A stretch of DNA of 8,520 nucleotides from JANRKG01 sp033763635 (GTDB taxonomy: Bacteria > Cyanobacteriota > Cyanobacteriia > GCF-001939115), in contig JANRKG010000351.1 of the NCBI GenBank assembly GCA_033763635.1, positions 1-8,520 on the forward strand, in the 5' to 3' direction. Of this stretch, positions 1 through 5,394 are shown piece by piece. The position numbers and the translations under genes were made by a program. Position 1 is the first letter of the stretch, and every line of letters begins with the position of its first letter. The notes under the pieces are model-generated. The model had not been told where the DNA came from, did no database searches, and worked only from the letters and a program-made list of their open reading frames with translations.

Positions 1-292
1 CGACTACGACGACGAAGACACCCTCACCCCCGGCCCCTCTCCCATCAAGGGAGAGGGGAGAAGGGAACGCAAGAAACCCTGGCGCTATCGCTGGCCCGAA
101 GAAGTCCATGATGAAGTGCTGGCCCGATTGCTGAAACTCAACCAGGAACGGGCAGAAGAAGAGAAGTTAGGAGGTAAACCCAAACGCCGCAAAGAACCTG
201 CCAAGCCTGTTTCCACTGACTCCAAACTTCCCTCTACCCAAAAACAACTCGATCTGATTTCCCCCGACAAAGAACAGCTTGGCCTGTTCTAA
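1..292 (+). CDS. drmMI: C-terminal end of a DNA methyltransferase, probably DISARM DrmMI (5' partial)
   Basis: Only the last 96 codons are present; the reading frame is open from base 2 and stops with TAA at 290-292. No catalytic methyltransferase motif lies in this piece, so the call rests on the tail and on context. The tail has a WRYRWPEEVHDEVLARLLKL segment followed by a charged NQERAEEE stretch and a basic, low-complexity end. I recognise this type of ending from large PglX/Eco57I-like adenine methyltransferases of DISARM class 1 loci. In that class drmMI lies directly before drmA, drmB and drmC, which are all present downstream in order. Its role would be to methylate host DNA so that DISARM does not attack it. 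Odd points: a palindromic repeat is embedded in frame near the start of the visible part, and two unrelated gene pairs separate this gene from drmA. It could instead be another PglX-like methyltransferase. Confidence 0.68.
   Translation, partial: DYDDEDTLTPGPSPIKGEGRRERKKPWRYRWPEEVHDEVLARLLKLNQERAEEEKLGGKPKRRKEPAKPVSTDSKLPSTQKQLDLISPDKEQLGLF
22..58. repeat. GC-rich palindromic repeat embedded in the methyltransferase gene
   Basis: A lead CCTCACCCCCGG is followed by an inverted repeat with arms CCCCTCTCCC (34-43) and GGGAGAGGGG (49-58) around a 5-base loop. Its in-frame translation is TLTPGPSPIKGEGRRE, a peptide signature I recognise from dispersed repeats inside bacterial open reading frames. 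The same family occurs in drmA at 2267-2306 and, inverted, at 2336-2374. Confidence 0.85.
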
Positions 293-300
293 TTGAAGTT

Positions 301-741
301 ATGCCAGCGAAAGACCTCTATCACGACACTGTAAAAACCGCCCTGATTAAAGACGGATGGACGATTACGAAAGATCCATTAACGTTGACGATCGGAACCC
401 GCCCTGCATTAGTTGACCTGGGTGCCAACAAGTTATTTGCCGCAGAGAAAGATGCGCGAAAAATTGCGGTTGAAATTAAGAGCTTTCTCAGTCCTTCACC
501 CATGAATGATTTGGAAAAGGCGATCGGGCAAGTCTTGCTCTACTCAGATATCCTCTTAGAACAGGAACCCGATCGAATCCTTTATTTAGCAATTCCCATT
601 GCTGCCTATCGAGGAATTTTTTCCGAAGAAGTGGGTCAACTCATTTTGAAACGAAGACCCGAATTCAAGCTGCTCGTTTTCAACCCAACCCTTCAGGAGA
701 TCTCACAATGGATACCTTTAATCACTGGCGTAGCATCCTAG
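301..741 (+). CDS. xisH: XisH family protein (fdxN element excision controlling factor)
   Basis: This 146-residue protein matches the XisH family in length and in its opening (MPAKDLYHDTVKTALIKDGW), central and C-terminal patterns. XisH was named because Anabaena needs it, with XisI and the recombinase XisF, for developmental excision of the fdxN element. The family is related to the PD-(D/E)XK nuclease fold. Visible candidates for that active site are D39 in VDLGA and E58/K60 in VEIK, which are the D...ExK pattern. I infer nuclease-like chemistry; it is not shown here. It starts at the first ATG, 8 bases after the methyltransferase stop, with only a weak GAAG upstream, so it is probably cotranscribed with that gene. 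Its 3' end overlaps xisI by 34 bases in another frame. XisH-XisI pairs are numerous in cyanobacterial genomes, often far from any fdxN element, so their general job is unknown. No XisF-like recombinase is in the window. Confidence 0.9.
   Translation: MPAKDLYHDTVKTALIKDGWTITKDPLTLTIGTRPALVDLGANKLFAAEKDARKIAVEIKSFLSPSPMNDLEKAIGQVLLYSDILLEQEPDRILYLAIPIAAYRGIFSEEVGQLILKRRPEFKLLVFNPTLQEISQWIPLITGVAS
695..700 (+). promoter_or_regulatory. Ribosome binding site of xisI
   Basis: AGGAGA lies inside the end of xisH, 7 bases before the xisI ATG at 708. It supports this start despite the 34-base overlap with xisH. Confidence 0.7.
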
Positions 742-1043
742 AAAGGATTCTTTTAGAATATGTTGCCATTCTCAAACCCTATGGAGATGTCAAAACCTAT
801 CTCATTACGAGTCAAGATCATAATCATTTCCTATTGATGCACGAAGGATGGAATGACCAAAAACGAGTGCATGGCCTGATTGTCCATGCCGAAATTCAGG
901 ATGGCAAAATCTGGATTCACTACGATGGCACTGAAGACGGCATTACGGATGAACTGGTTGCAGCAGGTGTTCCCAAAGATCACATCGTCCTTGCCTTTCA
1001 TCCGCCCCATATTCGTCCCCATACGGGGTATGCGATCGCTTAG
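708..1043 (+). CDS. xisI: XisI family protein (fdxN element excision controlling factor)
   Basis: The 111-residue protein has the usual length and layout of XisI: an N-terminal helix (MDTFNHWRSILERILLEY), a central strand-rich part with GLIVHAEIQDGKIWIHYDGT, and the typical end IVLAFHPPHIRPHTGYAIA. XisI is the partner of XisH and was identified by its requirement for fdxN element excision in Anabaena; its biochemical activity is not known. The start is fixed by an AGGAGA ribosome site 7 bases upstream. The gene is intact and ends in TAG. Its last part is unusual: bases 982-1039 are repeated without a mismatch at 1781-1838, beyond the mntA-hepT pair, and then the copies differ only as GCT-TAG versus GCC-TAA, which both read Ala-stop. 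This ties the history of the gene to the insertion of the toxin-antitoxin module just after it. Confidence 0.9.
   Translation: MDTFNHWRSILERILLEYVAILKPYGDVKTYLITSQDHNHFLLMHEGWNDQKRVHGLIVHAEIQDGKIWIHYDGTEDGITDELVAAGVPKDHIVLAFHPPHIRPHTGYAIA
982..1039. repeat. 58-bp direct repeat, copy A (3' end of xisI)
   Basis: It is identical base for base to 1781-1838. The repeat ends with the HIP1 octamer GCGATCGC, and identity breaks at the next base. The period between copies is 799 bp, which contains the whole mntA-hepT module. Confidence 0.97.
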
Positions 1044-1080
1044 TCCCTAAATCTCTTCACCAGCTAAATACTACATACCA

Positions 1081-1086
1081 AAGGAG
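1081..1086 (+). promoter_or_regulatory. Ribosome binding site that sets the mntA start
   Basis: AAGGAG lies 7 bases before the ATG at 1094. An in-frame TTG at 1088 would leave only one base of spacing, so 1094 is the better start. The 50-base gap between xisI and mntA shows no convincing promoter by eye. Confidence 0.75.
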
Positions 1087-1093
1087 ATTGATA

Positions 1094-1405
1094 ATGAGCG
1101 AACAGACCCAACCGAGCCTGAGCGAACTAATTCAAACTCAGCGATCGCAAATCCTGGCGATCGCTGCCAAACATGGGGCTTACAATGTTCGCGTCTTTGG
1201 TTCAGTTGCCCGTGGCACAGCCAATGCAGAAAGTGACATTGATTTTTTAGTAGATTATGATCCGGCGAAGCGAAGTCCCTGGTTTCCAATGGGACTTCTG
1301 CAAGATCTGGAAACCTTATTGCAGCGAAAGGTTGATGTTGCAACCCCAGCGATGCTCAAACCCCATATTCGAGATCAGGTGTTACGTGAGGCAGTCATTT
1401 TGTGA
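1094..1405 (+). CDS. mntA: MNT-domain nucleotidyltransferase antitoxin (MntA-like)
   Basis: This is a minimal nucleotidyltransferase of 103 residues. The family signature is complete: G36-S37, then ten residues, then D48-x-D50, within VFGSVARGTANAESDID, and a third acidic residue at D81 in KVDV. In characterised HEPN/MNT pairs the MNT protein neutralises the HEPN ribonuclease by attaching AMP to the tyrosine of its RX4HXY motif. All residues needed for that chemistry appear present on both sides here. The stop codon overlaps the GTG start of hepT by 4 bases (GTGA), so antitoxin and toxin are translationally coupled, antitoxin first. I chose the ATG at 1094 over the TTG at 1088 because AAGGAG is correctly spaced only for the ATG. 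The pair sits inside a defence operon and is bounded by 58-bp direct repeats. Confidence 0.9.
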   Translation: MSEQTQPSLSELIQTQRSQILAIAAKHGAYNVRVFGSVARGTANAESDIDFLVDYDPAKRSPWFPMGLLQDLETLLQRKVDVATPAMLKPHIRDQVLREAVIL

Positions 1406-1743
1406 GACGAGACAACGAACGATTAGAAGATATTTTGACTGCGATCGCGGCCATTGAACGCTATATCCAACAAGGGCGATCAGCCTTCGATGAACAAGAG
1501 TTGATTCAGGTGTGGGTCGCCTATCACTTACAAATGATTGGAGAAGCCGCAAATAGCCTGTCGGCGGACCTCAAGACCCAACACCCAGAGATTCCTTGGG
1601 TACAAATCATTGGATTAAGAAATCTGCTCGTCCATGAATACTTTCGCGTTGATCCTCAAATTCTTTGGGATATTACTCAAACTGATTTACAGCCTCTCAA
1701 AATGGCAATTCAGACGATTCAGAAGGAGCTAGAAAGCCCGTGA
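1402..1743 (+). CDS. hepT: HEPN-domain ribonuclease toxin (HepT-like, DUF86)
   Basis: This 113-residue, largely helical protein belongs to the HepT/DUF86 branch of HEPN proteins. The catalytic RX4HXY motif is intact as R73-NLLV-H78-E-Y80 (GLRNLLVHEYF), and the preceding VAYHLQMIGEAAN helix is typical of the family. HepT toxins act as dimers and cut RNA in the cytoplasm, and they are held in check by the MNT partner encoded immediately upstream. It starts with GTG at 1402, overlapping the mntA stop by 4 bases; no ribosome site of its own is evident, so coupled translation is likely. No truncation or motif loss is visible, so the toxin is expected to be active if freed from MntA. Confidence 0.92.
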   Translation: MRRDNERLEDILTAIAAIERYIQQGRSAFDEQELIQVWVAYHLQMIGEAANSLSADLKTQHPEIPWVQIIGLRNLLVHEYFRVDPQILWDITQTDLQPLKMAIQTIQKELESP

Positions 1744-1779
1744 ACCATTGGAGCGAAGACACCCAAAACTTGCTCAATC

Positions 1780-1842
1780 AACATCGTCCTTGCCTTTCAT
1801 CCGCCCCATATTCGTCCCCATACGGGGTATGCGATCGCCTAA
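1780..1842 (+). pseudogene. 3' fossil of xisI between hepT and drmA
   Basis: Read in the frame of 1780, this stretch gives NIVLAFHPPHIRPHTGYAIA followed by TAA. Nineteen of the twenty residues equal the end of the intact XisI. The codons are also identical except for the final Ala (GCC against GCT), and the stop is TAA instead of TAG. Upstream of 1780 the similarity is lost, so no start or upstream coding part remains. The fossil stop lies 33 bases before the drmA ATG and in the same frame as drmA. This spacing suggests that a complete xisI once sat directly ahead of drmA. The rest of the 132-base hepT-drmA gap (1744-1779 and 1843-1875) holds no gene and no strong ribosome site. Confidence 0.9.
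1781..1838. repeat. 58-bp direct repeat, copy B
   Basis: It is an exact copy of 982-1039 and ends in the HIP1 octamer at 1831-1838. With copy A it brackets the mntA-hepT pair. Confidence 0.97.
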
Positions 1843-1875
1843 CTGATTCCCTTATTCCCTCTCAAGCGCTTTTGT

Positions 1876-4800
1876 ATGCCTCAACTCACCTCCGCTGAAA
1901 TTCGCTCCACCCTCGTCGATGCCCTGCAACTGGATCTGGTTGGCCCTATCCCAACCGATACAGAACATGCGGAGGAAGTGCTGATCCAGGCTCCCTCCAA
2001 GTGGTATCTCACAGGCTTCCTGGCTCCCTTCGGCGCGAAACCCGAAGAGCGATCGGATGATGAAGGCAATGTGGAAACTGAGGAATTGGGGAACAGTGAA
2101 GCCAGCGAAGATAGTGGTGCCCCAGAAAGGGGAGCAGCCCGAAAAGCCCCTTTCCCCTCCTCAATGGGTCTGAGCTTCCTCGCCTCCCAACAAACCAGGG
2201 AACTCAATGTTACGGTGCATTGGGGCGATTATCTGCCAACTCCTCTTGCTTCCCCCAGTGCTCTGACCTCACCCCCTAACCCCCTCTCCATGAATGGAGA
2301 GGGGGGACCGGAACCCATTTCATCCCCCTCTTCCTCCCCCTCTCCACATGTGGAGAGGGGGCCGGGGGGTGAGGTTAAAAGTCTATGCATAGAGAGAGGG
2401 TCGGAGGGCGAGGCCAAATCTCGCGGATGGCGACGCATTCCCCAAACAGTGACGCTGATAGTTCCCCTCGCCAAAGCGGAAGATTCCTTTGAGATCGAGA
2501 TTCCGGGAGGGAGTGGGTTAACGCTGGTGGTGAATTGCCGTCCGGTGCGATCGGATCGCTTTACCGCAGGCACCCGCTCCGTTTCCACGTTTCTGGTGAA
2601 TTACCGAAAACCCCAACAGACCGAGAAAGATACGACCTTTGCCTTTCAAACCTGCCTGACGGTGCAATGTGAGGAAGGCTTTGTGCCTCGTTCAGATTTG
2701 CGGGGCATGGATAGTGATGATTGGGATGAAGCGGTTGCCAGTTTGCAGTATCGCCACGATTACGAATTTGCAGTCGGTCATAACGTGTCTGCCATTGCAA
2801 AATCCGTGAACCAGGCCCACTGTTCCGAGATCTGCACCACCTGGATTCCCACTGCCAATGTCCCCAGAGTCGCCCCCGCTGCCATTGATGGTGTACAGCT
2901 TGGCATGGAAGCCCTGGCAACCGCGGACAGTGCAACTACCGTTCAGCAGATGCTCATCCCAATGGTGGCCGAGTACCGCACCTGGATCGCAGCCCAACGC
3001 CAGATTCCCATCGACCCACCCCAGGCCCAGGTTGCTGCCCAGGATTTACTCAACCGCGCCCATCACGCCTGCGATCGCATTGAAGCAGGGATTCAAGCCC
3101 TGTCCCATCCCCCGGTTTTCCAGGCGTTTCAGATGGCCAATCGCGTGATTGCGATCGCCCGTCGTCGGCAATTGAGTCAGGAATTGGGGCAGTCCCCCGA
3201 ATCCTTTGCACCTCCCGGATGGAGACCCTTCCAGCTTGCCTTTATTCTGCTCAATCTGGTTGGGTTGGCTCAGCCACAACACACCGATCGCCAGATTGTA
3301 GATTTGCTCTTCTTTCCGACCGGGGGTGGAAAAACGGAAGCCTATCTGGGATTGGCTGCATTTACCCTGGTGTTACGACGGTTGCAGCATCCGGGGATTG
3401 AGGCAGCGGGAATGAGCGTGTTGATGCGCTACACCCTGCGATTGCTGACCCTGGATCAGTTAGAACGGGCCGCCCGTCTGATCTGCGCCCTGGAACTGGA
3501 ACGGCAGAAAGCGCCGAAGTTGTTGGGAACCTGGCCCTTTGAGATTGGCCTGTGGGTAGGGCAGGGCGCAACCCCTAATAAGATGGGGAAACGGGGCGAC
3601 AAGGATGAGTATTGTGCCCGTGAACGCACCCTGGCCTTTAAGCGAGACAGTAAAAGCCAACCGTCTCCGATTCCCCTGGAACGTTGTCCTTGGTGTGGAG
3701 AGAAGTTCTCTGCGAATTCCTTCCAACTCACCCCCAACGAGGATACTCCTAAAAACCTGGTGGTGGTGTGCGTCAATCGAGACTGTGACTTCCGGAATCG
3801 TAATCCCCTGCCCATTCTGGCGGTGGATGAACCCATTTACCGGAGGTTGCCCTGCTTCTTGATCGCCACCGTCGATAAGTTTGCTGCCCTGCCCTGGATT
3901 GGACAAACTGCGGCCCTTTTTGGTCGCGTCACCCATTACAACGAAGGGGAGGGGTTCTACAGTCATGGCGATCCCACCGTTGCCGGAAAGCGACTGGAAA
4001 AATCCCTGCCCCCACCCGACCTGATTATTCAAGACGAATTGCACCTGATTTCGGGTCCGTTGGGAACGATGGTGGGGCTGTATGAAACGGCGATCGATGC
4101 CCTCTGCTCCGATCCCCAGCAGGATCACCCCATTCGACCAAAAATCATTGCCTCCACTGCAACGGTGCGTCGGGCCAATCGCCAAATTCAAGCCCTTTTT
4201 GGTCGCTGCAAGGTCGATATCTTCCCACCCCCCAGTCCCGATCGCCACGATTCCTTCTTCGCCAAAACCGACTTTGATTCCCCCGGACGGCTCTATTTGG
4301 GAGTTGCAGCCCAGGGGCGTAGCTTGAAGGTGGTGTTGCTCAGAACTTACCTGGCTCTGCTGGCAGCGGCTTATAAGCAATATGAGGATCAAGGAGGGCA
4401 TCGCAACAAGACGAATCCTGCTGATCCCTACATGACCCTTCTGGGTTACTTCAACTCCCTGCGGGAATTGGGCGGCAGTCGTCGCATTGTGGAGGATGAA
4501 GTCAGTTCCCGGCTCACCAAGTATAGTGAACGCCTCCGTTATGGGGAATTGGTAGGACCGTTCCTCGATCGCAAAATTGATGACGAACCGGAAGAACTCA
4601 CCTCACGGGTCAGCACGAATCAAGTGGCGAACACCAAGCGGCGATTGTCCCTGCCCTTCTTTGAAAAAGAGCGGGTGGATGTAGCCCTCGCTACCAACAT
4701 GATTTCCGTGGGGCTGGATATTGTCCGCCTGGGACTGATGGTGGTGCTGGGGCAACCCAAGACAGCAGCAGAGTACATCCAGGCCACCAGTCGCGTCGGG

Positions 4801-5394
4801 CGCGATCCCAGTCGTCCGGGTCTGGTCGTCACCCTGCTCAATGTCCACCGACCCCGCGATCGGTCCCACTACGAACGCTTCCAGAGTTGGCATGCCAGTT
4901 TCTACCGGGCGGTGGAAGCCACCAGCGTCACGCCCTTTTCCCCACGGGCACTTGATCGCGGGTTAGCAGGGGTTGCCGTCGCCCTGACCCGCCTCAGCAT
5001 TCCCGACATGACCCCGCCCCTGGGAGCTTCCCAGGTCGGCATGCAACGGGAGGCGATCGATGGGGTGATTGATGCGATCGCCGATCGGGCAGCAGCCCAT
5101 AGCCCAGATCTGGATGCAACGGCCTCTGCCAATCAGCGGCAACAAGTGAGGGCGCAACTGCTGGATTTGATTGACACCTGGCAGCGGATTGCAGAACGAG
5201 AAAAGCGGTTGGAATATCAGAAAGAAGTGGGATCAGCGGCTCCACTGCTACTTGATGCCCTCAGTCCAGACGTGGACAAACAACCTCTGGAGCGGCAAAA
5301 GTTCAAAGCGTACCGAAGTTTGCGCGATGTGGAAGCAACCGTGAATCTCTGGATTCAAGATCCCTATGGCATTCGTGTGGAGGAAGACAAATGA
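1876..5394 (+). CDS. drmA: DISARM helicase DrmA
   Basis: This is a 1,172-residue superfamily 2 helicase-like ATPase. Visible motifs in order: PSKWYLTGFLAPFG near residue 40 and SSMGLSFLAS near 95, typical of the DrmA N-terminus; Walker A PTGGGKT at 481-487; a zinc-ribbon-like C604/C607/C632/C637 insertion; Walker B DELH at 720-723; STAT at 760-763; ATNMISVGLDI at 939-949; and QATSRVGR at 969-976. With the DUF1998 partner DrmB it forms the core of DISARM, which blocks incoming unmethylated phage DNA. The start is the first ATG after an in-frame TAA at 1840-1842; no good ribosome site precedes it. The stop overlaps the drmB start by 4 bases (ATGA). An oddity is a repeat-derived insertion at about residues 130-183, between WGDY (116-119) and WRRI (185-188). 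Other DrmA proteins would be expected to have a shorter loop here. All helicase motifs are intact, so the protein is probably functional. Confidence 0.93.
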   Translation: MPQLTSAEIRSTLVDALQLDLVGPIPTDTEHAEEVLIQAPSKWYLTGFLAPFGAKPEERSDDEGNVETEELGNSEASEDSGAPERGAARKAPFPSSMGLSFLASQQTRELNVTVHWGDYLPTPLASPSALTSPPNPLSMNGEGGPEPISSPSSSPSPHVERGPGGEVKSLCIERGSEGEAKSRGWRRIPQTVTLIVPLAKAEDSFEIEIPGGSGLTLVVNCRPVRSDRFTAGTRSVSTFLVNYRKPQQTEKDTTFAFQTCLTVQCEEGFVPRSDLRGMDSDDWDEAVASLQYRHDYEFAVGHNVSAIAKSVNQAHCSEICTTWIPTANVPRVAPAAIDGVQLGMEALATADSATTVQQMLIPMVAEYRTWIAAQRQIPIDPPQAQVAAQDLLNRAHHACDRIEAGIQALSHPPVFQAFQMANRVIAIARRRQLSQELGQSPESFAPPGWRPFQLAFILLNLVGLAQPQHTDRQIVDLLFFPTGGGKTEAYLGLAAFTLVLRRLQHPGIEAAGMSVLMRYTLRLLTLDQLERAARLICALELERQKAPKLLGTWPFEIGLWVGQGATPNKMGKRGDKDEYCARERTLAFKRDSKSQPSPIPLERCPWCGEKFSANSFQLTPNEDTPKNLVVVCVNRDCDFRNRNPLPILAVDEPIYRRLPCFLIATVDKFAALPWIGQTAALFGRVTHYNEGEGFYSHGDPTVAGKRLEKSLPPPDLIIQDELHLISGPLGTMVGLYETAIDALCSDPQQDHPIRPKIIASTATVRRANRQIQALFGRCKVDIFPPPSPDRHDSFFAKTDFDSPGRLYLGVAAQGRSLKVVLLRTYLALLAAAYKQYEDQGGHRNKTNPADPYMTLLGYFNSLRELGGSRRIVEDEVSSRLTKYSERLRYGELVGPFLDRKIDDEPEELTSRVSTNQVANTKRRLSLPFFEKERVDVALATNMISVGLDIVRLGLMVVLGQPKTAAEYIQATSRVGRDPSRPGLVVTLLNVHRPRDRSHYERFQSWHASFYRAVEATSVTPFSPRALDRGLAGVAVALTRLSIPDMTPPLGASQVGMQREAIDGVIDAIADRAAAHSPDLDATASANQRQQVRAQLLDLIDTWQRIAEREKRLEYQKEVGSAAPLLLDALSPDVDKQPLERQKFKAYRSLRDVEATVNLWIQDPYGIRVEEDK
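2267..2306. repeat. GC-rich palindromic repeat in drmA, unit 1
   Basis: The lead CCTCACCCCCTAA is followed by 12-base arms CCCCCTCTCCAT (2280-2291) and ATGGAGAGGGGG (2294-2305) around a 2-base loop. It has the same orientation as the copy in the methyltransferase gene. In frame it adds LTSPPNPLSMNGEGG to DrmA. Confidence 0.88.
2336..2374. repeat. GC-rich palindromic repeat in drmA, unit 2 (inverted)
   Basis: A perfect 26-bp palindrome spans 2336-2361 (arms starting CCCCCTCTCCACA) and is followed by CCGGGGGGTGAGG. The unit is the reverse complement of the family consensus seen at 22-58. In frame it gives SPSPHVERGPGGEV. Units 1 and 2 together form a larger inverted repeat within the drmA message. 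Confidence 0.88.
2383..2413. repeat. Decayed half-copy of the palindromic repeat in drmA, unit 3
   Basis: It starts with the small palindrome CTATGCATAG and then follows the right half of unit 2 with several substitutions. At protein level IERGSEGEAKS repeats the preceding VERGPGGEVKS. It looks like an older, degenerate copy in the same orientation as unit 2. Confidence 0.65.

Noticed and set aside
708..741. Possible frameshift joining xisH and xisI
   Set aside because: Both proteins have full family length and their own ends, and xisI has a well-spaced ribosome site; a 34-base overlap fits coupled genes.
1088..1093. TTG at 1088 as the start of mntA
   Set aside because: It would have one base of spacing from AAGGAG; the ATG at 1094 has seven and a normal family N-terminus.
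1257..1457. A 66-codon + strand open reading frame across the mntA-hepT junction
   Set aside because: It is out of frame with both genes, and both genes carry complete catalytic motifs in their own frames.
2267..2413. CRISPR array or transcription terminators
   Set aside because: The units differ in orientation and sequence, have no regular spacers, lie in frame within drmA, and are not followed by T-runs.
2561..2997. Overlapping - strand open reading frames rich in Trp, Cys and His
   Set aside because: They lie opposite intact drmA coding sequence, overlap each other, and show no family motif.
3460..4401. A 313-codon open reading frame on the - strand inside drmA
   Set aside because: The + strand there encodes conserved zinc-ribbon and Walker B motifs of DrmA. 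The antisense frame has no recognisable domain and is a by-product of the codon usage of drmA.
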